A stretch of DNA of 64,000 bases from an uncultured Bacteroidales bacterium (GTDB lineage Bacteria; Bacteroidota; Bacteroidia; Bacteroidales; Paludibacteraceae), in the NCBI GenBank assembly GCA_947164985.1, contig CAMUYI010000002.1, positions 277,886 to 341,885 of the forward strand, written 5' to 3'. Position 1 is the stretch's first letter. The number at the start of each line of letters is the position of its first letter. This document shows, in pieces, positions 1-11,164 of the stretch. The notes under the pieces were generated by a model. It saw only the letters and a list, made by a program, of their open reading frames with translations. It searched no databases and was not told where the DNA came from. Made by a program: the position numbers and the translations under genes.

Positions 1-1
1 T

Positions 2-436
2 TTTCTTCTCAACACCATGGACAATCATGCCTTAGAGCGCTTATATTACTCCATTTATGCTCCCGAAAACATGGACAATGACGTAACGAGTGGACGAGAT
101 ATTTTATATGATAAAGCATGGCATAATTTCATAAATTCTCCTTTGATCGGTTCTACGTTTTTCATTGAAGGAGAGTATGTACATAATAGTGTATTAGAGT
201 CATTCATGGGAATGGGCATCTTTGGAGGTCTTTTATTTATCATTATGGTCATTTATTCACTTGTAGTGGCTTTCCATATGGCAGAGCAGGAGAAACAATA
301 TCTATTTTGCACATTATTATTTGTTCAATATCTATCATATAGTTTGTTTTCACGCACCTTAAGCATGTTACCTCTATTTTGGATGTCGCTCTATTTAGTA
401 CACACTTTGAATACATATAGAACTCAAAAGACATGA
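2..436 (+). CDS. O-antigen/polysaccharide polymerase (Wzy-like), C-terminal part; 5' end outside window
   Basis: Frame is open to the left edge; hydrophobic segments; first gene of a tightly packed glycosyltransferase cluster. Confidence 0.6.
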   Translation, partial: FLLNTMDNHALERLYYSIYAPENMDNDVTSGRDILYDKAWHNFINSPLIGSTFFIEGEYVHNSVLESFMGMGIFGGLLFIIMVIYSLVVAFHMAEQEKQYLFCTLLFVQYLSYSLFSRTLSMLPLFWMSLYLVHTLNTYRTQKT

Positions 437-1566
437 AGATTCATATTTTGACAGCTTGTTTCTATCCTGAATTACATCCGAGAGCTTTCAGGGCCTTTGA
501 GTTGGCGCGCGAATTGGTACGCCAAGGTGATGAAGTACATGTCTCCATACTGACAAAAGTAAAGGGAGTAGATTATCAGGCCATGCAGCAGGAATATGGT
601 TTTCATATTTATATTATAGAATTATACACACGCCAATTGGGACAAACAGGCCAGACCGGATTATCCTTAACATCTGTAAATCCTGTCAAACAGAAGTTCT
701 ACTCTATATACCGATGGTTATTGGAGTATCTGTTGGCAGGTAACTTATTCCGCTATGCACCTAAAATTGCCAAACAATTGACGATCGATCCGGATACCGA
801 TTTGTTCATCTCCCTTTCTACCCCATTTATGGATATATATGCTGGTGCATTATATTGCAGAAAGCATCACTTATCAAACACGCTTTTTATTGCCGACAGC
901 GGCGATCCGTTCTCCGGAAGTCAGCAAACAAAACGTGCATTCTATATGCGCTGGTTAGAACGTTGGGTGTATAAACAATATAACTTTTTAGCGATACCTA
1001 CAGAGGGAGCTATACCGGCTTATAGTAAGGTTATCCCCGCAGAGAAGATCTGTATTATCCCTCAAGGCTTTGATTTTAAGGCGACGCCTCTTGCTAAGTA
1101 TCAAAATAATTCTATACCTACTTTTGCTTATGCCGGTGTGTTTTATCAGGACATTCGTAATCCAGAGTTCCTATTGGCATATATGGCGAAACAAGACCGG
1201 AATTTTGTTTTCCGGATTTATCTGCGCCATAAAGATCCATATACAGAGACTATTTTGGATAAGTACCGTGGGTTATTAGGAAGCAAGTTACAGATTCAGT
1301 ACGGCGTAGAACGAGCAAAACTGATATATGAATTGAGTCAATGCGATTTTTTGGTCAATGTAGGCAACAACAATAGTACTCAATTGCCATCCAAACTCAT
1401 CGATTACGGCATCACCAAACGCCCTGTCTTCCATTGTACGGCCAATCATTTTGATCAAAAAGTATTTGAACAATTTTTGGCAGGTGATTATTCAGCCGCT
1501 ATACCTATTGATATTGCACCATACGCTATCACAACTATTGCACAACAATTTAAGAAACTAAGATGA
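433..1566 (+). CDS. glycosyltransferase, family 4-like
   Basis: N-term MKIHILTACFYPELHPRAFRAFELARELVRQGDEVHV; 4-nt overlap with upstream gene. Confidence 0.75.
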   Translation: MKIHILTACFYPELHPRAFRAFELARELVRQGDEVHVSILTKVKGVDYQAMQQEYGFHIYIIELYTRQLGQTGQTGLSLTSVNPVKQKFYSIYRWLLEYLLAGNLFRYAPKIAKQLTIDPDTDLFISLSTPFMDIYAGALYCRKHHLSNTLFIADSGDPFSGSQQTKRAFYMRWLERWVYKQYNFLAIPTEGAIPAYSKVIPAEKICIIPQGFDFKATPLAKYQNNSIPTFAYAGVFYQDIRNPEFLLAYMAKQDRNFVFRIYLRHKDPYTETILDKYRGLLGSKLQIQYGVERAKLIYELSQCDFLVNVGNNNSTQLPSKLIDYGITKRPVFHCTANHFDQKVFEQFLAGDYSAAIPIDIAPYAITTIAQQFKKLR

Positions 1567-2309
1567 AGAAATTTTTGCTCATATGCGTTAACTATAAGTC
1601 TGACGAAGCACTCCGGTTATTTCTGGAGTCTGTTCATCGTGCCGCTGAAGGCGTAAAAGATCTTATACAGGTAGATGTAAAGGTAGCTGATAATTCGAAA
1701 GATAATGTAGGTTATTTAGGAGGAGCAAGAAGAGAACTTTTGCAAATAGACACTAAGATACTTGATACGTATGATTACCTTGCTATTTCGAATGTAGACT
1801 TGGAAATGGACGAGTCATTTTTCAAGAATCTTTTGGATGTTCCAACGCAATCTGTAGGCTGGATAGCTCCTTCTATTCTGTCTCGTTTAGAACAAAAAGA
1901 TCGCAATCCGAAGATTCTTCATCGCCAATCCAAGAGACATATGCAAATAGCTAAGTTAATATATATCCATCCTCTGATTTACCGGATGTATGTATCATTG
2001 GTGTATAACAGACGTAAGTCACAAACACGATATGATCAACAATTCATCTATGCGGGGCATGGATCATTTATGTTATTTACCTGTCCGAGTGTTATTCGTA
2101 AGTGTATCAGTAAATTTACACCTTTTCTCTTCTGTGAGGAGCATTTTTTTGCAGAGGAACTACGTGCTCATGATTTAAAAGTGATATATACCCCAAAACT
2201 GGTGATCTATGATAGCGATCATATATCCACATCTGCCATGCCGTCCAAACAATATTGTCGATACAATAGAGAAGCCATACAATTTATTATTAAAAATTAT
2301 CTATCATGA
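1563..2309 (+). CDS. glycosyltransferase family 2-like
   Basis: NYKSDEALRLFLESV, YLAISNVDLEMDESF; overlapping gene junctions in cluster. Confidence 0.7.
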   Translation: MKKFLLICVNYKSDEALRLFLESVHRAAEGVKDLIQVDVKVADNSKDNVGYLGGARRELLQIDTKILDTYDYLAISNVDLEMDESFFKNLLDVPTQSVGWIAPSILSRLEQKDRNPKILHRQSKRHMQIAKLIYIHPLIYRMYVSLVYNRRKSQTRYDQQFIYAGHGSFMLFTCPSVIRKCISKFTPFLFCEEHFFAEELRAHDLKVIYTPKLVIYDSDHISTSAMPSKQYCRYNREAIQFIIKNYLS

Positions 2310-3577
2310 CCCAAGTAGAACGATATGTATATGATTTGGTGAAATCAAAACCCTGGTTGAAAGATTTTTTACGGAACGTCTATCAATCTGTTTTCGATAT
2401 GCTACCACGCAAGAAGGATTGGTTCGCTTCGGAATTTCAATATAAGGAGCATTTCTTTATAGGCTTCCATGACGTGCAGCCTTTCTCCCCGGATGGCACT
2501 AAACTTATTGCTCAGCACGCCGATATAGAGGGGCGCATGCCTAAGGAGAACGATGCACTCCACGTCGGATATTTTGATTTCACAGATGGTCAATTGGGTG
2601 ATTTTCATCCTATTGCAGATTCTTTTGCATGGAATTTTCACAAAGGTTGTAGGTTACAATGGATAGATAACACACATATATTGTTCAATACGCGCGCGAA
2701 AGAAAAACCTTTTGCTGTCATCTATGATGTTGCTCAACAGAAAGCCGTAGAGTTGCCTTATCCAATAGACAGTGTTTGTCCTAGAGGAAAGGTAGCCACA
2801 ACGCAGAGTTATGAGCGGCTCGAATATTTGATGCCAGGATATGGATATCAGTACATTAAAGATGAGGGCTATTGTGAGGAAAATGCGCCAACGCAAACAG
2901 GCTTGTTCCTATTAGATCTACAAACACAAAAAAGAACATTGTTATTCTCTATGGCAGACATGCAGAATGATGTGACAGACGTTTACCCTTCCGCTAAACA
3001 GGCCTTTCATTATATCACTCATTCCTCATTTTCTTCGGACGGACGATATATTGCCTGTTTACATCGATTTGTACAATTATCTGATTTGGATGCCCGCACA
3101 ACTCGATTAGTTATTTATGATACAACAACCAAAAAACGATTCACACTCCCGACAGAAGGAATGGTATCTCATTATGCATGGAATACGAATAACCAAATAG
3201 TAGCCTATTGCCGTATTAATGGCATGGATAGACATGCGCTTTTTACGATAAAAGACGGACAATGCGTTGCTGCTCATCCTATTGCCCATGATAAAATCAA
3301 TTCGGACGGACATCAATCGTGGCTAAATGCAAGGGCATTTGTTACAGACACATATCCAGACAAATACCGCATGGCTAAATTATTTATCGTCGATTGCGAG
3401 AATAACGATATAAAACCTCTTGCAAGTATCTATTCCCCTAAGGCATTTCAAACGAAAAACATGTATAATCATATTGCTTGTGATTTGCATCCACGCTGTT
3501 CGCGTAATGGGGAATATGTATGTTTCGACTCTCCTAGAACAGGTGTGCGCTCATTGTATTTACTAAAAGTGAATTAA
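2306..3577 (+). CDS. hypothetical beta-propeller-like (TolB/WD40-like) protein in polysaccharide cluster
   Basis: Repeated SPDGT/SSDGRYIACLHR/SRNGEYVCFDSPR propeller-like motifs; no signal peptide apparent. Confidence 0.5.
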   Translation: MTQVERYVYDLVKSKPWLKDFLRNVYQSVFDMLPRKKDWFASEFQYKEHFFIGFHDVQPFSPDGTKLIAQHADIEGRMPKENDALHVGYFDFTDGQLGDFHPIADSFAWNFHKGCRLQWIDNTHILFNTRAKEKPFAVIYDVAQQKAVELPYPIDSVCPRGKVATTQSYERLEYLMPGYGYQYIKDEGYCEENAPTQTGLFLLDLQTQKRTLLFSMADMQNDVTDVYPSAKQAFHYITHSSFSSDGRYIACLHRFVQLSDLDARTTRLVIYDTTTKKRFTLPTEGMVSHYAWNTNNQIVAYCRINGMDRHALFTIKDGQCVAAHPIAHDKINSDGHQSWLNARAFVTDTYPDKYRMAKLFIVDCENNDIKPLASIYSPKAFQTKNMYNHIACDLHPRCSRNGEYVCFDSPRTGVRSLYLLKVN

Positions 3578-3580
3578 ATT

Positions 3581-4348
3581 ATGGAACTTGTATCTGTCAT
3601 AATGCCCACGTATAACTGCGGACGGTTTATTGCTGAGTCGATCCGTAGCGTGCTTGCCCAGACGTATACCAACTGGGAATTGATCATCGTGGATGATTGT
3701 TCGACTGATAAAACGGAGGACGTTGTGGCATCTTTTGACGACCCGCGAATCCATTACTTGCAAAACGAGCAGAATGAGGGCGCTGCGTTGACGCGCAACA
3801 GAGCCTTACGCGAAGCCAAAGGACGCTATATTGCTTTTTTGGATTCAGATGACTTGTGGCTACCGACTAAATTGGAACGACAGATCGCGTTTATGAAGCA
3901 GAACGGATATGCGTTTACTTATCACGAGTACACGGAGATTGATGAAGAATCGAATCCTATAGGCATCTATGTGAGCGGAAAAAAACATGTACGACCGTTT
4001 GATATGTATTGTTGTTGTTGGCCGGGATGCCTTAGCGTTGTTTATGATGCGAAAACCATTGGTCTTATTCAAATACCCGATATTCGCAAGAATAACGACT
4101 CAGCCATGTGGTTGCAAGCGATTCGCAAAGCAGACTGCTACTTGCTGCCGGAGAACTTAGCGCAATACAGACGTCGTACGGGTTCTATTACACCGACATC
4201 CGTATGGAAGAAAATAGGCTGGCATTACATCCTTTTCCGTCAAGGTGTGGGAATGAATCCTATAGCCTCTACCTTTTGGATGATCATGAATATAGTAGGA
4301 AACAGTTATAAGAAGATTAAATACGTTAAACGATATGAAGAAGTTTAA
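3581..4348 (+). CDS. glycosyltransferase family 2
   Basis: VSVIMPTYNCGRFIAESIRSVLAQTYTNWELIIVDDCSTD, FLDSDDLW. Confidence 0.9.
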   Translation: MELVSVIMPTYNCGRFIAESIRSVLAQTYTNWELIIVDDCSTDKTEDVVASFDDPRIHYLQNEQNEGAALTRNRALREAKGRYIAFLDSDDLWLPTKLERQIAFMKQNGYAFTYHEYTEIDEESNPIGIYVSGKKHVRPFDMYCCCWPGCLSVVYDAKTIGLIQIPDIRKNNDSAMWLQAIRKADCYLLPENLAQYRRRTGSITPTSVWKKIGWHYILFRQGVGMNPIASTFWMIMNIVGNSYKKIKYVKRYEEV

Positions 4349-5540
4349 TATTCCATTTTCGCCGCCGGACATGACAGAAGCGGAGGTGAATGAAGTACGT
4401 GAAGCGGTGCTCTCCGGATGGATCACCACCGGTCCGCGTACCAAAGAGTTAGAGCGACAGATTGCGTCGTATGTAGGCGTGGAGCGTGCCGTGTGTCTCA
4501 ACTCGGCGACAGCCTGTTTGGAAATGGCCTTGCGCTTATTGGATATCGGCGAAGGAGACGAAGTGATCGTTCCGGCTTATACCTATACGGCTTCGGCGTC
4601 AGTAGTTTGTCACGTAGGTGCTAAAGTGGTGTTTATCGATAGCCAGAAAGATAGCCTTGAGATGAATTATGAGGCCGTAGAAGCAGCGATCACACCGCGC
4701 ACTAAAGCCATTATCCCGGTGGACTTGGCCGGTATACCGTGCGACTACCAGCGGATCTTCGATATCGTGGCGCGAAAGAAAGCCCTTTTTGTGGCAGCTA
4801 ATGACCTGCAAGCCAAGATCGGTCGTATCGCTATATGTGCCGATGCCGCACATGCTTTTGGAGCTTCGTGGCATAATAAGATGGTAGGAAGCATTGCCGA
4901 TTTTACTTCCTTCTCTTTCCATGCTGTGAAGAACTTCACCACGGCGGAAGGCGGTGCGTTGACTTGGAATATACAAGGGGTAGATAATGAGGCGCTTTAC
5001 CATCAGGTACAACTCTACTCGCTCCATGGGCAGTCCAAAGATGCATTAGCTAAGACTCAACTCGGCGCATGGGAATACGATATTGTAGGACCGTGGTACA
5101 AATGCAACATGACCGATATAGCAGCGGCTTTGGGTCTGGTGCAGATGAAGCGTTACCCTGCCCTTTTGGCACGCAGAAAAGAGATCATCGCGCGCTATGA
5201 TGCAGCTTTCAAACCGCTAGGCGTGGAGGTTCTCAAACATTATACAGACGACTATACCTCGACCGGTCACCTTTATCTCACGCGTATTCCAGGGGCTGGT
5301 CTGGAGAAACGACAGGCGATCATCGTCGCAATGGCAGAACGCGGTATAGCCACCAATGTGCATTATAAACCGCTACCGATGATGACGGCTTATAAGGCTT
5401 TGGGCTTTGATATTAAGAACTACCCGAACGCTTACGCGCATTTTGTGAATGAGATCACATTGCCGTTGCATACGCGTCTGACAGACGAGGAGATCGACTA
5501 TATCATCGAACAATACACGGCTATTTTGAAGAATAGATGA
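4335..5540 (+). CDS. DegT/DnrJ/EryC1/StrS-family sugar aminotransferase
   Basis: FSPPDMTEAEVNEV, GDEVIVPAYTYTASA, FSFHAVKNFTTAEGG. Confidence 0.9.
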   Translation: MKKFNIPFSPPDMTEAEVNEVREAVLSGWITTGPRTKELERQIASYVGVERAVCLNSATACLEMALRLLDIGEGDEVIVPAYTYTASASVVCHVGAKVVFIDSQKDSLEMNYEAVEAAITPRTKAIIPVDLAGIPCDYQRIFDIVARKKALFVAANDLQAKIGRIAICADAAHAFGASWHNKMVGSIADFTSFSFHAVKNFTTAEGGALTWNIQGVDNEALYHQVQLYSLHGQSKDALAKTQLGAWEYDIVGPWYKCNMTDIAAALGLVQMKRYPALLARRKEIIARYDAAFKPLGVEVLKHYTDDYTSTGHLYLTRIPGAGLEKRQAIIVAMAERGIATNVHYKPLPMMTAYKALGFDIKNYPNAYAHFVNEITLPLHTRLTDEEIDYIIEQYTAILKNR

Positions 5541-6124
5541 TACGATTTTGTGACATAGTATTCAGTTTTTTCGGTCTGCTTTTGCTTAGTCCCTTGTTCC
5601 TCATCGTTGCCTTATGGATCGTCATTGATGATCCGGGACCGGTCTTCTACCGCCAACAACGGGTGGGACGAGATAATAAGGACTTCGGTTTGCTCAAGTT
5701 CCGCTCTATGCGTGTCGGAGCCGATAAGATGAGCCTGATCACTATAGGTGACCGTGACCCTCGTGTCACGCGCGCGGGATATTACATAAGGAAATACAAA
5801 CTCGATGAACTTCCGCAGTTATGGAATGTTTTGGTTGGTAATATGTCCTTAGTCGGTCCGCGACCAGAGGTGCGCCGTTATGTAGATACGTATACCGAAG
5901 AGCAAAAAAAGGTGCTCTCCGTGCGACCGGGTATTACCGACTATGCCTCCATCGAATATATTGATGAGAATACCCTTCTGGCTGCGTCTGATGATCCTGA
6001 TAAGACTTATATAGAAGAGATCATTCCGGCAAAAATAGCTCTGAACATGAAATGGATCAATCATCAAACAATCGGTGAATATTTGAAAATCATTTTCCTT
6101 ACATTTGCAAAAATAATACGATAA
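5537..6124 (+). CDS. initiating sugar transferase (bacterial sugar transferase family)
   Basis: [53 protein letters not shown]. Confidence 0.92.
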   Translation: MIRFCDIVFSFFGLLLLSPLFLIVALWIVIDDPGPVFYRQQRVGRDNKDFGLLKFRSMRVGADKMSLITIGDRDPRVTRAGYYIRKYKLDELPQLWNVLVGNMSLVGPRPEVRRYVDTYTEEQKKVLSVRPGITDYASIEYIDENTLLAASDDPDKTYIEEIIPAKIALNMKWINHQTIGEYLKIIFLTFAKIIR

Positions 6125-6129
6125 ACTAT

Positions 6130-7668
6130 ATGGAAAGAAGAGTAAGAGTTCGTTTTGCGCCAAGCCCTACCGGCGCACTCCACATTGGCGGTGTTCGTAC
6201 CGCTTTGTACAACTATCTTTTTGCCCGTCAACATGGCGGTGACATGCTGCTTCGTATCGAAGATACAGACAGTACGCGCTTTGTGCCCGGTGCAGAAGAA
6301 TACATTCTCGAAGCCTTAGAATGGTTAGGCATCGGTATTGATGAAGGTCTTCGCATGCGTAATGGTAAGATTGAAGCCGTTGGTGAACATGGTCCATACA
6401 GACAGAGCGAGCGTCGCGAGATCTATCATCAGTACGTTAAACAGTTGCTTGATTCGGGTCATGCATACATTGCGTTTGATACACCTGAAGAACTTGAGGC
6501 TAAGCGTGCAGAGATCCCTAATTTCCAATACGACGCCCGTACTCGTTTAGCAATGCGTAACTCCCTTACCATGCCGGCTGAGGAGGTAAAAGCGCTGATG
6601 GATAAGGGTGAGAAATATGTGGTGCGTTTCAAAGTGGAGCCGGACGAGGATGTACACGTGCATGATTTGATTCGTGGTGAAGTAGTGATCAACAGTAATA
6701 TTCTGGATGATAAGGTGCTGTACAAATCCGCGGATGATCTGCCTACGTACCATTTGGCTAATATTGTGGATGATCACCTGATGGAGATTAGCCATGTTAT
6801 TCGTGGTGAGGAATGGTTACCTTCCGCTCCGCTTCATGTGCTGCTTTACCGCGCGTTTGGATGGCAGGACACGATGCCGCAGTTTGCGCACCTGCCATTG
6901 TTGCTCAAACCGGACGGAAATGGTAAACTGAGTAAGCGTGACGGTGATCGTCTCGGTTTCCCTGTCTTCCCACTGGAGTTCCATAACCAGAAAGATGGTA
7001 CGGTTTCTAGTGGCTATCGTGAGAGCGGATACCTTCCGGAGGCTGTGATCAACTTCCTCGCGCTACTTGGCTGGCATGGAAGCGGCGACCAAGAGCTATA
7101 CTCGATGGAGGAACTTATAAAGGATTTCAGCCTTGACCGCGTGTCCAAATCGGGTGCTAAGTTCGACTATGAGAAGGGCAAATGGTTTAACCATCAGTAC
7201 CTGCAATTACGCAGCAATGAAGAACTCGCACAAATGTTCTTGCCGACATTAAAGGCTAACGGCATCGAGAATCCGGATATGCAGATGGTGGCAACCGTTG
7301 TGGGACTCACCAAAGATCGTGTGAACTTTGTTCCGGAACTGTGGGAACAAACGAACTTTTTCTTTGTAGCTCCGACGGAGTATGACGAGAAATCGCTCAA
7401 GAAACGTTGGAAAGAGGATTCGCCGAAACACATGACCGAGTTACTTGAGGTGCTTGAGAATGCGCCTTCATGGGACGCAGAGACCTTGGATGGTATCGTG
7501 ATGCCTTGGATTGAGGCTCATGAGTACGGTGTGGGCATCGTGATGAACGCTTTCCGTATCTGTCTCGTCGGTGCGGCACGTGGTCCGCATATCTGGGCGA
7601 TCACCGATGTGCTCGGAAAAGAAGAAACCTTAGCACGTGTTCGCGCTGCACTAAAAATCCTAGGATGA
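6130..7668 (+). CDS. gltX: glutamate--tRNA ligase
   Basis: [38 protein letters not shown] (KLSKR). Confidence 0.97.
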   Translation: MERRVRVRFAPSPTGALHIGGVRTALYNYLFARQHGGDMLLRIEDTDSTRFVPGAEEYILEALEWLGIGIDEGLRMRNGKIEAVGEHGPYRQSERREIYHQYVKQLLDSGHAYIAFDTPEELEAKRAEIPNFQYDARTRLAMRNSLTMPAEEVKALMDKGEKYVVRFKVEPDEDVHVHDLIRGEVVINSNILDDKVLYKSADDLPTYHLANIVDDHLMEISHVIRGEEWLPSAPLHVLLYRAFGWQDTMPQFAHLPLLLKPDGNGKLSKRDGDRLGFPVFPLEFHNQKDGTVSSGYRESGYLPEAVINFLALLGWHGSGDQELYSMEELIKDFSLDRVSKSGAKFDYEKGKWFNHQYLQLRSNEELAQMFLPTLKANGIENPDMQMVATVVGLTKDRVNFVPELWEQTNFFFVAPTEYDEKSLKKRWKEDSPKHMTELLEVLENAPSWDAETLDGIVMPWIEAHEYGVGIVMNAFRICLVGAARGPHIWAITDVLGKEETLARVRAALKILG

Positions 7669-7698
7669 CCTAGGACGACCTAGGAATACCTATGTCCC
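7659..7698. repeat. 10-nt tandem repeat CCTAGGANNA at gltX/recQ junction
   Basis: CCTAGGATGA CCTAGGACGA CCTAGGAATA CCTATGTCCC. Confidence 0.8.
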
Positions 7699-9407
7699 CA
7701 CGCGAAGCGTTAAAAATATTTTTCGGATACGATGATTTCCGGCCCTTGCAGTCGGAGATCATCGAGTCCGTCTTAGCAGGGCGTGATACGCTCGCGTTGA
7801 TGCCTACCGGCGGAGGAAAGAGTGTCTGTTTCCAGATACCTACTCTCGTCATGGCGCAGGACGATCCGAATAAGCGCTTATGCCTCGTCATCACGCCGCT
7901 TATCGCTTTGATGCGGGACCAGGTGGAGAACCTCAAGGCACGGGGGATACATGCCGCGGCGATCTATACCGGTATGTCGTTTGACAAACAACGTGTAGCG
8001 TTGGACAATTGTCTTTATGGTCCGTACCATTTTCTCTACTGCAGTCCTGAAAGGCTTGAGAGTGAAGAGTTTCGCAAGCGTTTGGCTGACTTGCCTATAG
8101 GTCTGATTGCGGTGGATGAGGCACATTGTATCTCGATGTGGGGATACGATTTCCGGCCATCGTACCTGAATATATCAGCTGTTCGGGCTTTGTTGCCAAA
8201 TGTACCGGTACTGGCCCTTACGGCGACGGCTACACCGGAAACCATCAATGATATACAAGATAAGTTGGGTTTTGCTGAAAAGAATGTACTGCGCAAGTCC
8301 TTCCGACGGGAGAACCTGACGTATGTGGTACGGCGTACGGATAATAAACCCGAACAAGTAGCACATATCTTATCCAAAGTGCCGGGGTCAGCCATTGTGT
8401 ATGTACGGAACAGAAAGCGTGCACAAGAGTTGAGTGAGTGGTTACGGGTGACGGGTGACGGATTGCGGGTTGACTACTACCATGCGGGATTAACGACCAA
8501 AGAGCGTAATGAACGGCAAGAGGCGTGGACGAGAGGAGAGACGCGCGTTATTGTGGCTACCAATGCGTTCGGTATGGGTATAGACAAGCCTGATGTGCGG
8601 CTCGTGATACACTATGACTTGCCGTCCCACCTGGAGAATTATTATCAGGAAGCAGGACGGGCAGGTAGAGACGGACAGACGGCTTATGCGGTTTTGCTCT
8701 TTGACCCGCGCGAAGATCCGATGAAGATTCAACAACGCATCACGAATACGTATCCGCCTAAGGAGTTCGTTGAGCAGGTCTATCATAAGACGATGGATTT
8801 CCTGCAGATAGGGGCCGGCAGCGGGTATGGACATCGGTTTATGCTGCATATAGATGAACTATGCCATGTGATGAAGTTGCCGGTTATACAAACCTACTCT
8901 GCCCTTCATCTGCTTACTCAGGCAGGATATATCGATTTCGAAGAGGAACATGAGACGCTACCCCGCGTGCAGATCAAGGTGCCGCGGCACCTGTTAGGAG
9001 AGTATAATCTATCTTCCGATCAAGCATACATGCTAGATACGCTAATGCGTTCCTATACCGGCATCTATACCGACCTTCAATATGTACGGGAGGCTGACGA
9101 TAAGAACAATCATCAGTTGTTAGTCTCTTTGGCTCAACGGGGCATCATCACCTATATTCCTCGTTCTGTCGGTTGCTCGCTTACTATGACAAACGAGCGA
9201 CAGACAGAGATCTATCTATCGCCCGTTATCTTTGAGCAGCGCCAAGAGCGCTTTGTCGCTAAAATCAAGGCTATGCTGGAATATGCGGAGCAGAACCAGT
9301 TTTGCCGTGAGCAGGTCTTACTCGCTTATTTCGGAGAGAACACTACTGTCCCCTGCATGCGTTGTGACGTCTGCCGGGAGTTGAGCCACCGAATCATTGC
9401 TGAGTGA
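7692..9407 (+). CDS. recQ: RecQ-family ATP-dependent DNA helicase
   Basis: FRPLQSEIIESVLAGRDTLALMPTGGGKSVCFQIP, DEAHCISMWGYDFRPSY, C-terminal CMRCDVC zinc cluster. Confidence 0.95.
   Translation: MSPREALKIFFGYDDFRPLQSEIIESVLAGRDTLALMPTGGGKSVCFQIPTLVMAQDDPNKRLCLVITPLIALMRDQVENLKARGIHAAAIYTGMSFDKQRVALDNCLYGPYHFLYCSPERLESEEFRKRLADLPIGLIAVDEAHCISMWGYDFRPSYLNISAVRALLPNVPVLALTATATPETINDIQDKLGFAEKNVLRKSFRRENLTYVVRRTDNKPEQVAHILSKVPGSAIVYVRNRKRAQELSEWLRVTGDGLRVDYYHAGLTTKERNERQEAWTRGETRVIVATNAFGMGIDKPDVRLVIHYDLPSHLENYYQEAGRAGRDGQTAYAVLLFDPREDPMKIQQRITNTYPPKEFVEQVYHKTMDFLQIGAGSGYGHRFMLHIDELCHVMKLPVIQTYSALHLLTQAGYIDFEEEHETLPRVQIKVPRHLLGEYNLSSDQAYMLDTLMRSYTGIYTDLQYVREADDKNNHQLLVSLAQRGIITYIPRSVGCSLTMTNERQTEIYLSPVIFEQRQERFVAKIKAMLEYAEQNQFCREQVLLAYFGENTTVPCMRCDVCRELSHRIIAE
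8444..8471. repeat. 7-nt tandem repeat in recQ
   Basis: ACGGGTG ACGGGTG ACGGATT GCGGGTT. Confidence 0.65.
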
Positions 9408-11147
9408 CGGAGCATCTTCTCCCAAAATCTCCAGCAATCCTTCTATCTCTTCTTCGCTTAGGTTCTTACGGTCATTCACACCCATCATAGGTCCAAAGAA
9501 GACCTTTAGTAAGGCCCGACCGATCACTTTGTTGAGATTGAATTTCGGGTTTGTCGCATCACCTGTCACCGGTACATCCAGCACAACTATATCTTGCGCG
9601 GAAGTAAGCATCTTGACACCAAGTCGAACAGGGACGTCCTTGTATTTGGCTTTGGTCATCAGATCGCGCCTACCTACTCTCGGATGATTCATGATGATTC
9701 GGTTAGAGCCTTTCAGTTTACCGGATACCACATCCATGCGGCTATCGACACGCAGGTCACCACCATTCAAGGGATAGCCGGTATAGTTACGGCATAAGGC
9801 ACTGAAATCACGCAGTTGAACACCGGTCATCTTCAGTTCTGCCCGCGTGTCCTGGTGCGCTAAGTCCGTACCGCCGATGAAATCCAGTTTCAGTTTGGCA
9901 TCGGAAGTTAAAGTAGCATCGATCTTCACGGCATTGCGACCGTTGGTTGCGATGTTATCGCCCGTTATTTCGAGCGTTTGGATACCATATTCCCACTCGT
10001 GTTTCATCGAATAGTCGTGGTACATCAGGTCATGACCCGTGATCAGTACTTTCTTCGCCATCCAGACGAGGGGTTTATCCGTAGATGGCTCGACTTCTTG
10101 CGCTTTCGAGGTCTCGACCGAATCGACCGCTTCTTCTGAATCTTTCTTGAGAAGACGACTTAGGGTATTCCAACTCTCATGTACCTCGTAGTCACCGGTG
10201 ATGCCGGTGAGGATGAGGCTATCGAGGATGAAGGTTTTGGTATTAAGGTCACCTTTGTTGACTACTACCCGTAGTTCATCCATCGCTGCGACCTGATCAT
10301 CGTGCGTGTCTTTGATGCTCAAACCCGTCATCGCCAAACGACCTTTAAGTTGAATATTAGTGATATTATCCAAACTACCGTCTACATGAATGTTTCCGTT
10401 CACTTTTGCCCCTAAACCGCTGACATTCAAGTAATCCTGCACCAAGGGTAAGGCTACATCCGTATGCACGTCCTCTAAGTTCAGCCGAACGGCATAGCGG
10501 TTCGATTGCATCTTGTAACCGGCGATGATGCCTACCCGACCACCTGTCGGTAGACCAAACTCCAGACCGGCATTAGTCTGCTTGTTATCAAAGAAGACAC
10601 CCGGGATGCGCAGCGATATATCCTCTACTTTCCATTGTTTATCAGAGATCACATCGCGGTAACGCACGGAACTGTTGTTAATGCGAATGTCATCGAGCGC
10701 AATCGTCCAAGGACTTTTATCGCTTGTCTCGGTTGCTTCGATGGTCGTTTTCACTGTATCTTTTGGGCTGAAACGCTCCATGATATCGGAGAAATTGAGT
10801 CGGTCATGACTCTTGAGCACCTGACCGTTGAAGCCGTCCAGATGGATGGCACGGATCTTGACACGCTTGGCAAGCAGTTGAGGATAAGCGATTTGCACGT
10901 AGAGTCGGTCAAACGAGATGAAGTTCGTCTCGCCGTTGGCTTCTTTACATTCAAAGCCATTAATCCTCACTCCGCCCCAGAACGGATTAATGATCACTTG
11001 GTCGGCATGGAGTTTACGACCTACGAGAGTTTCGCCATGATTGTTGACGATGTACTTGGCTATCGGAGAGACGACGCCAAGTATCAAAGCAAAGAGGAGC
11101 ACTATTGCTAGCGCTCCCCATCCACATATCTTCCAGAATGTTTTCAT
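9318..11147 (-). CDS. AsmA/DUF748-like large periplasmic/outer-membrane assembly protein
   Basis: N-terminal TM, repetitive beta-rich sequence, LKMTGVQLRDFSALCRNYTGYPLNGGDLRVDSRM. Confidence 0.65.
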   Translation of the reverse strand: MKTFWKICGWGALAIVLLFALILGVVSPIAKYIVNNHGETLVGRKLHADQVIINPFWGGVRINGFECKEANGETNFISFDRLYVQIAYPQLLAKRVKIRAIHLDGFNGQVLKSHDRLNFSDIMERFSPKDTVKTTIEATETSDKSPWTIALDDIRINNSSVRYRDVISDKQWKVEDISLRIPGVFFDNKQTNAGLEFGLPTGGRVGIIAGYKMQSNRYAVRLNLEDVHTDVALPLVQDYLNVSGLGAKVNGNIHVDGSLDNITNIQLKGRLAMTGLSIKDTHDDQVAAMDELRVVVNKGDLNTKTFILDSLILTGITGDYEVHESWNTLSRLLKKDSEEAVDSVETSKAQEVEPSTDKPLVWMAKKVLITGHDLMYHDYSMKHEWEYGIQTLEITGDNIATNGRNAVKIDATLTSDAKLKLDFIGGTDLAHQDTRAELKMTGVQLRDFSALCRNYTGYPLNGGDLRVDSRMDVVSGKLKGSNRIIMNHPRVGRRDLMTKAKYKDVPVRLGVKMLTSAQDIVVLDVPVTGDATNPKFNLNKVIGRALLKVFFGPMMGVNDRKNLSEEEIEGLLEILGEDAPSLSNDSVAQLPADVTTHAGDSSVLSEISE

Positions 11148-11164
11148 CTGAATGATTTGTTTAA

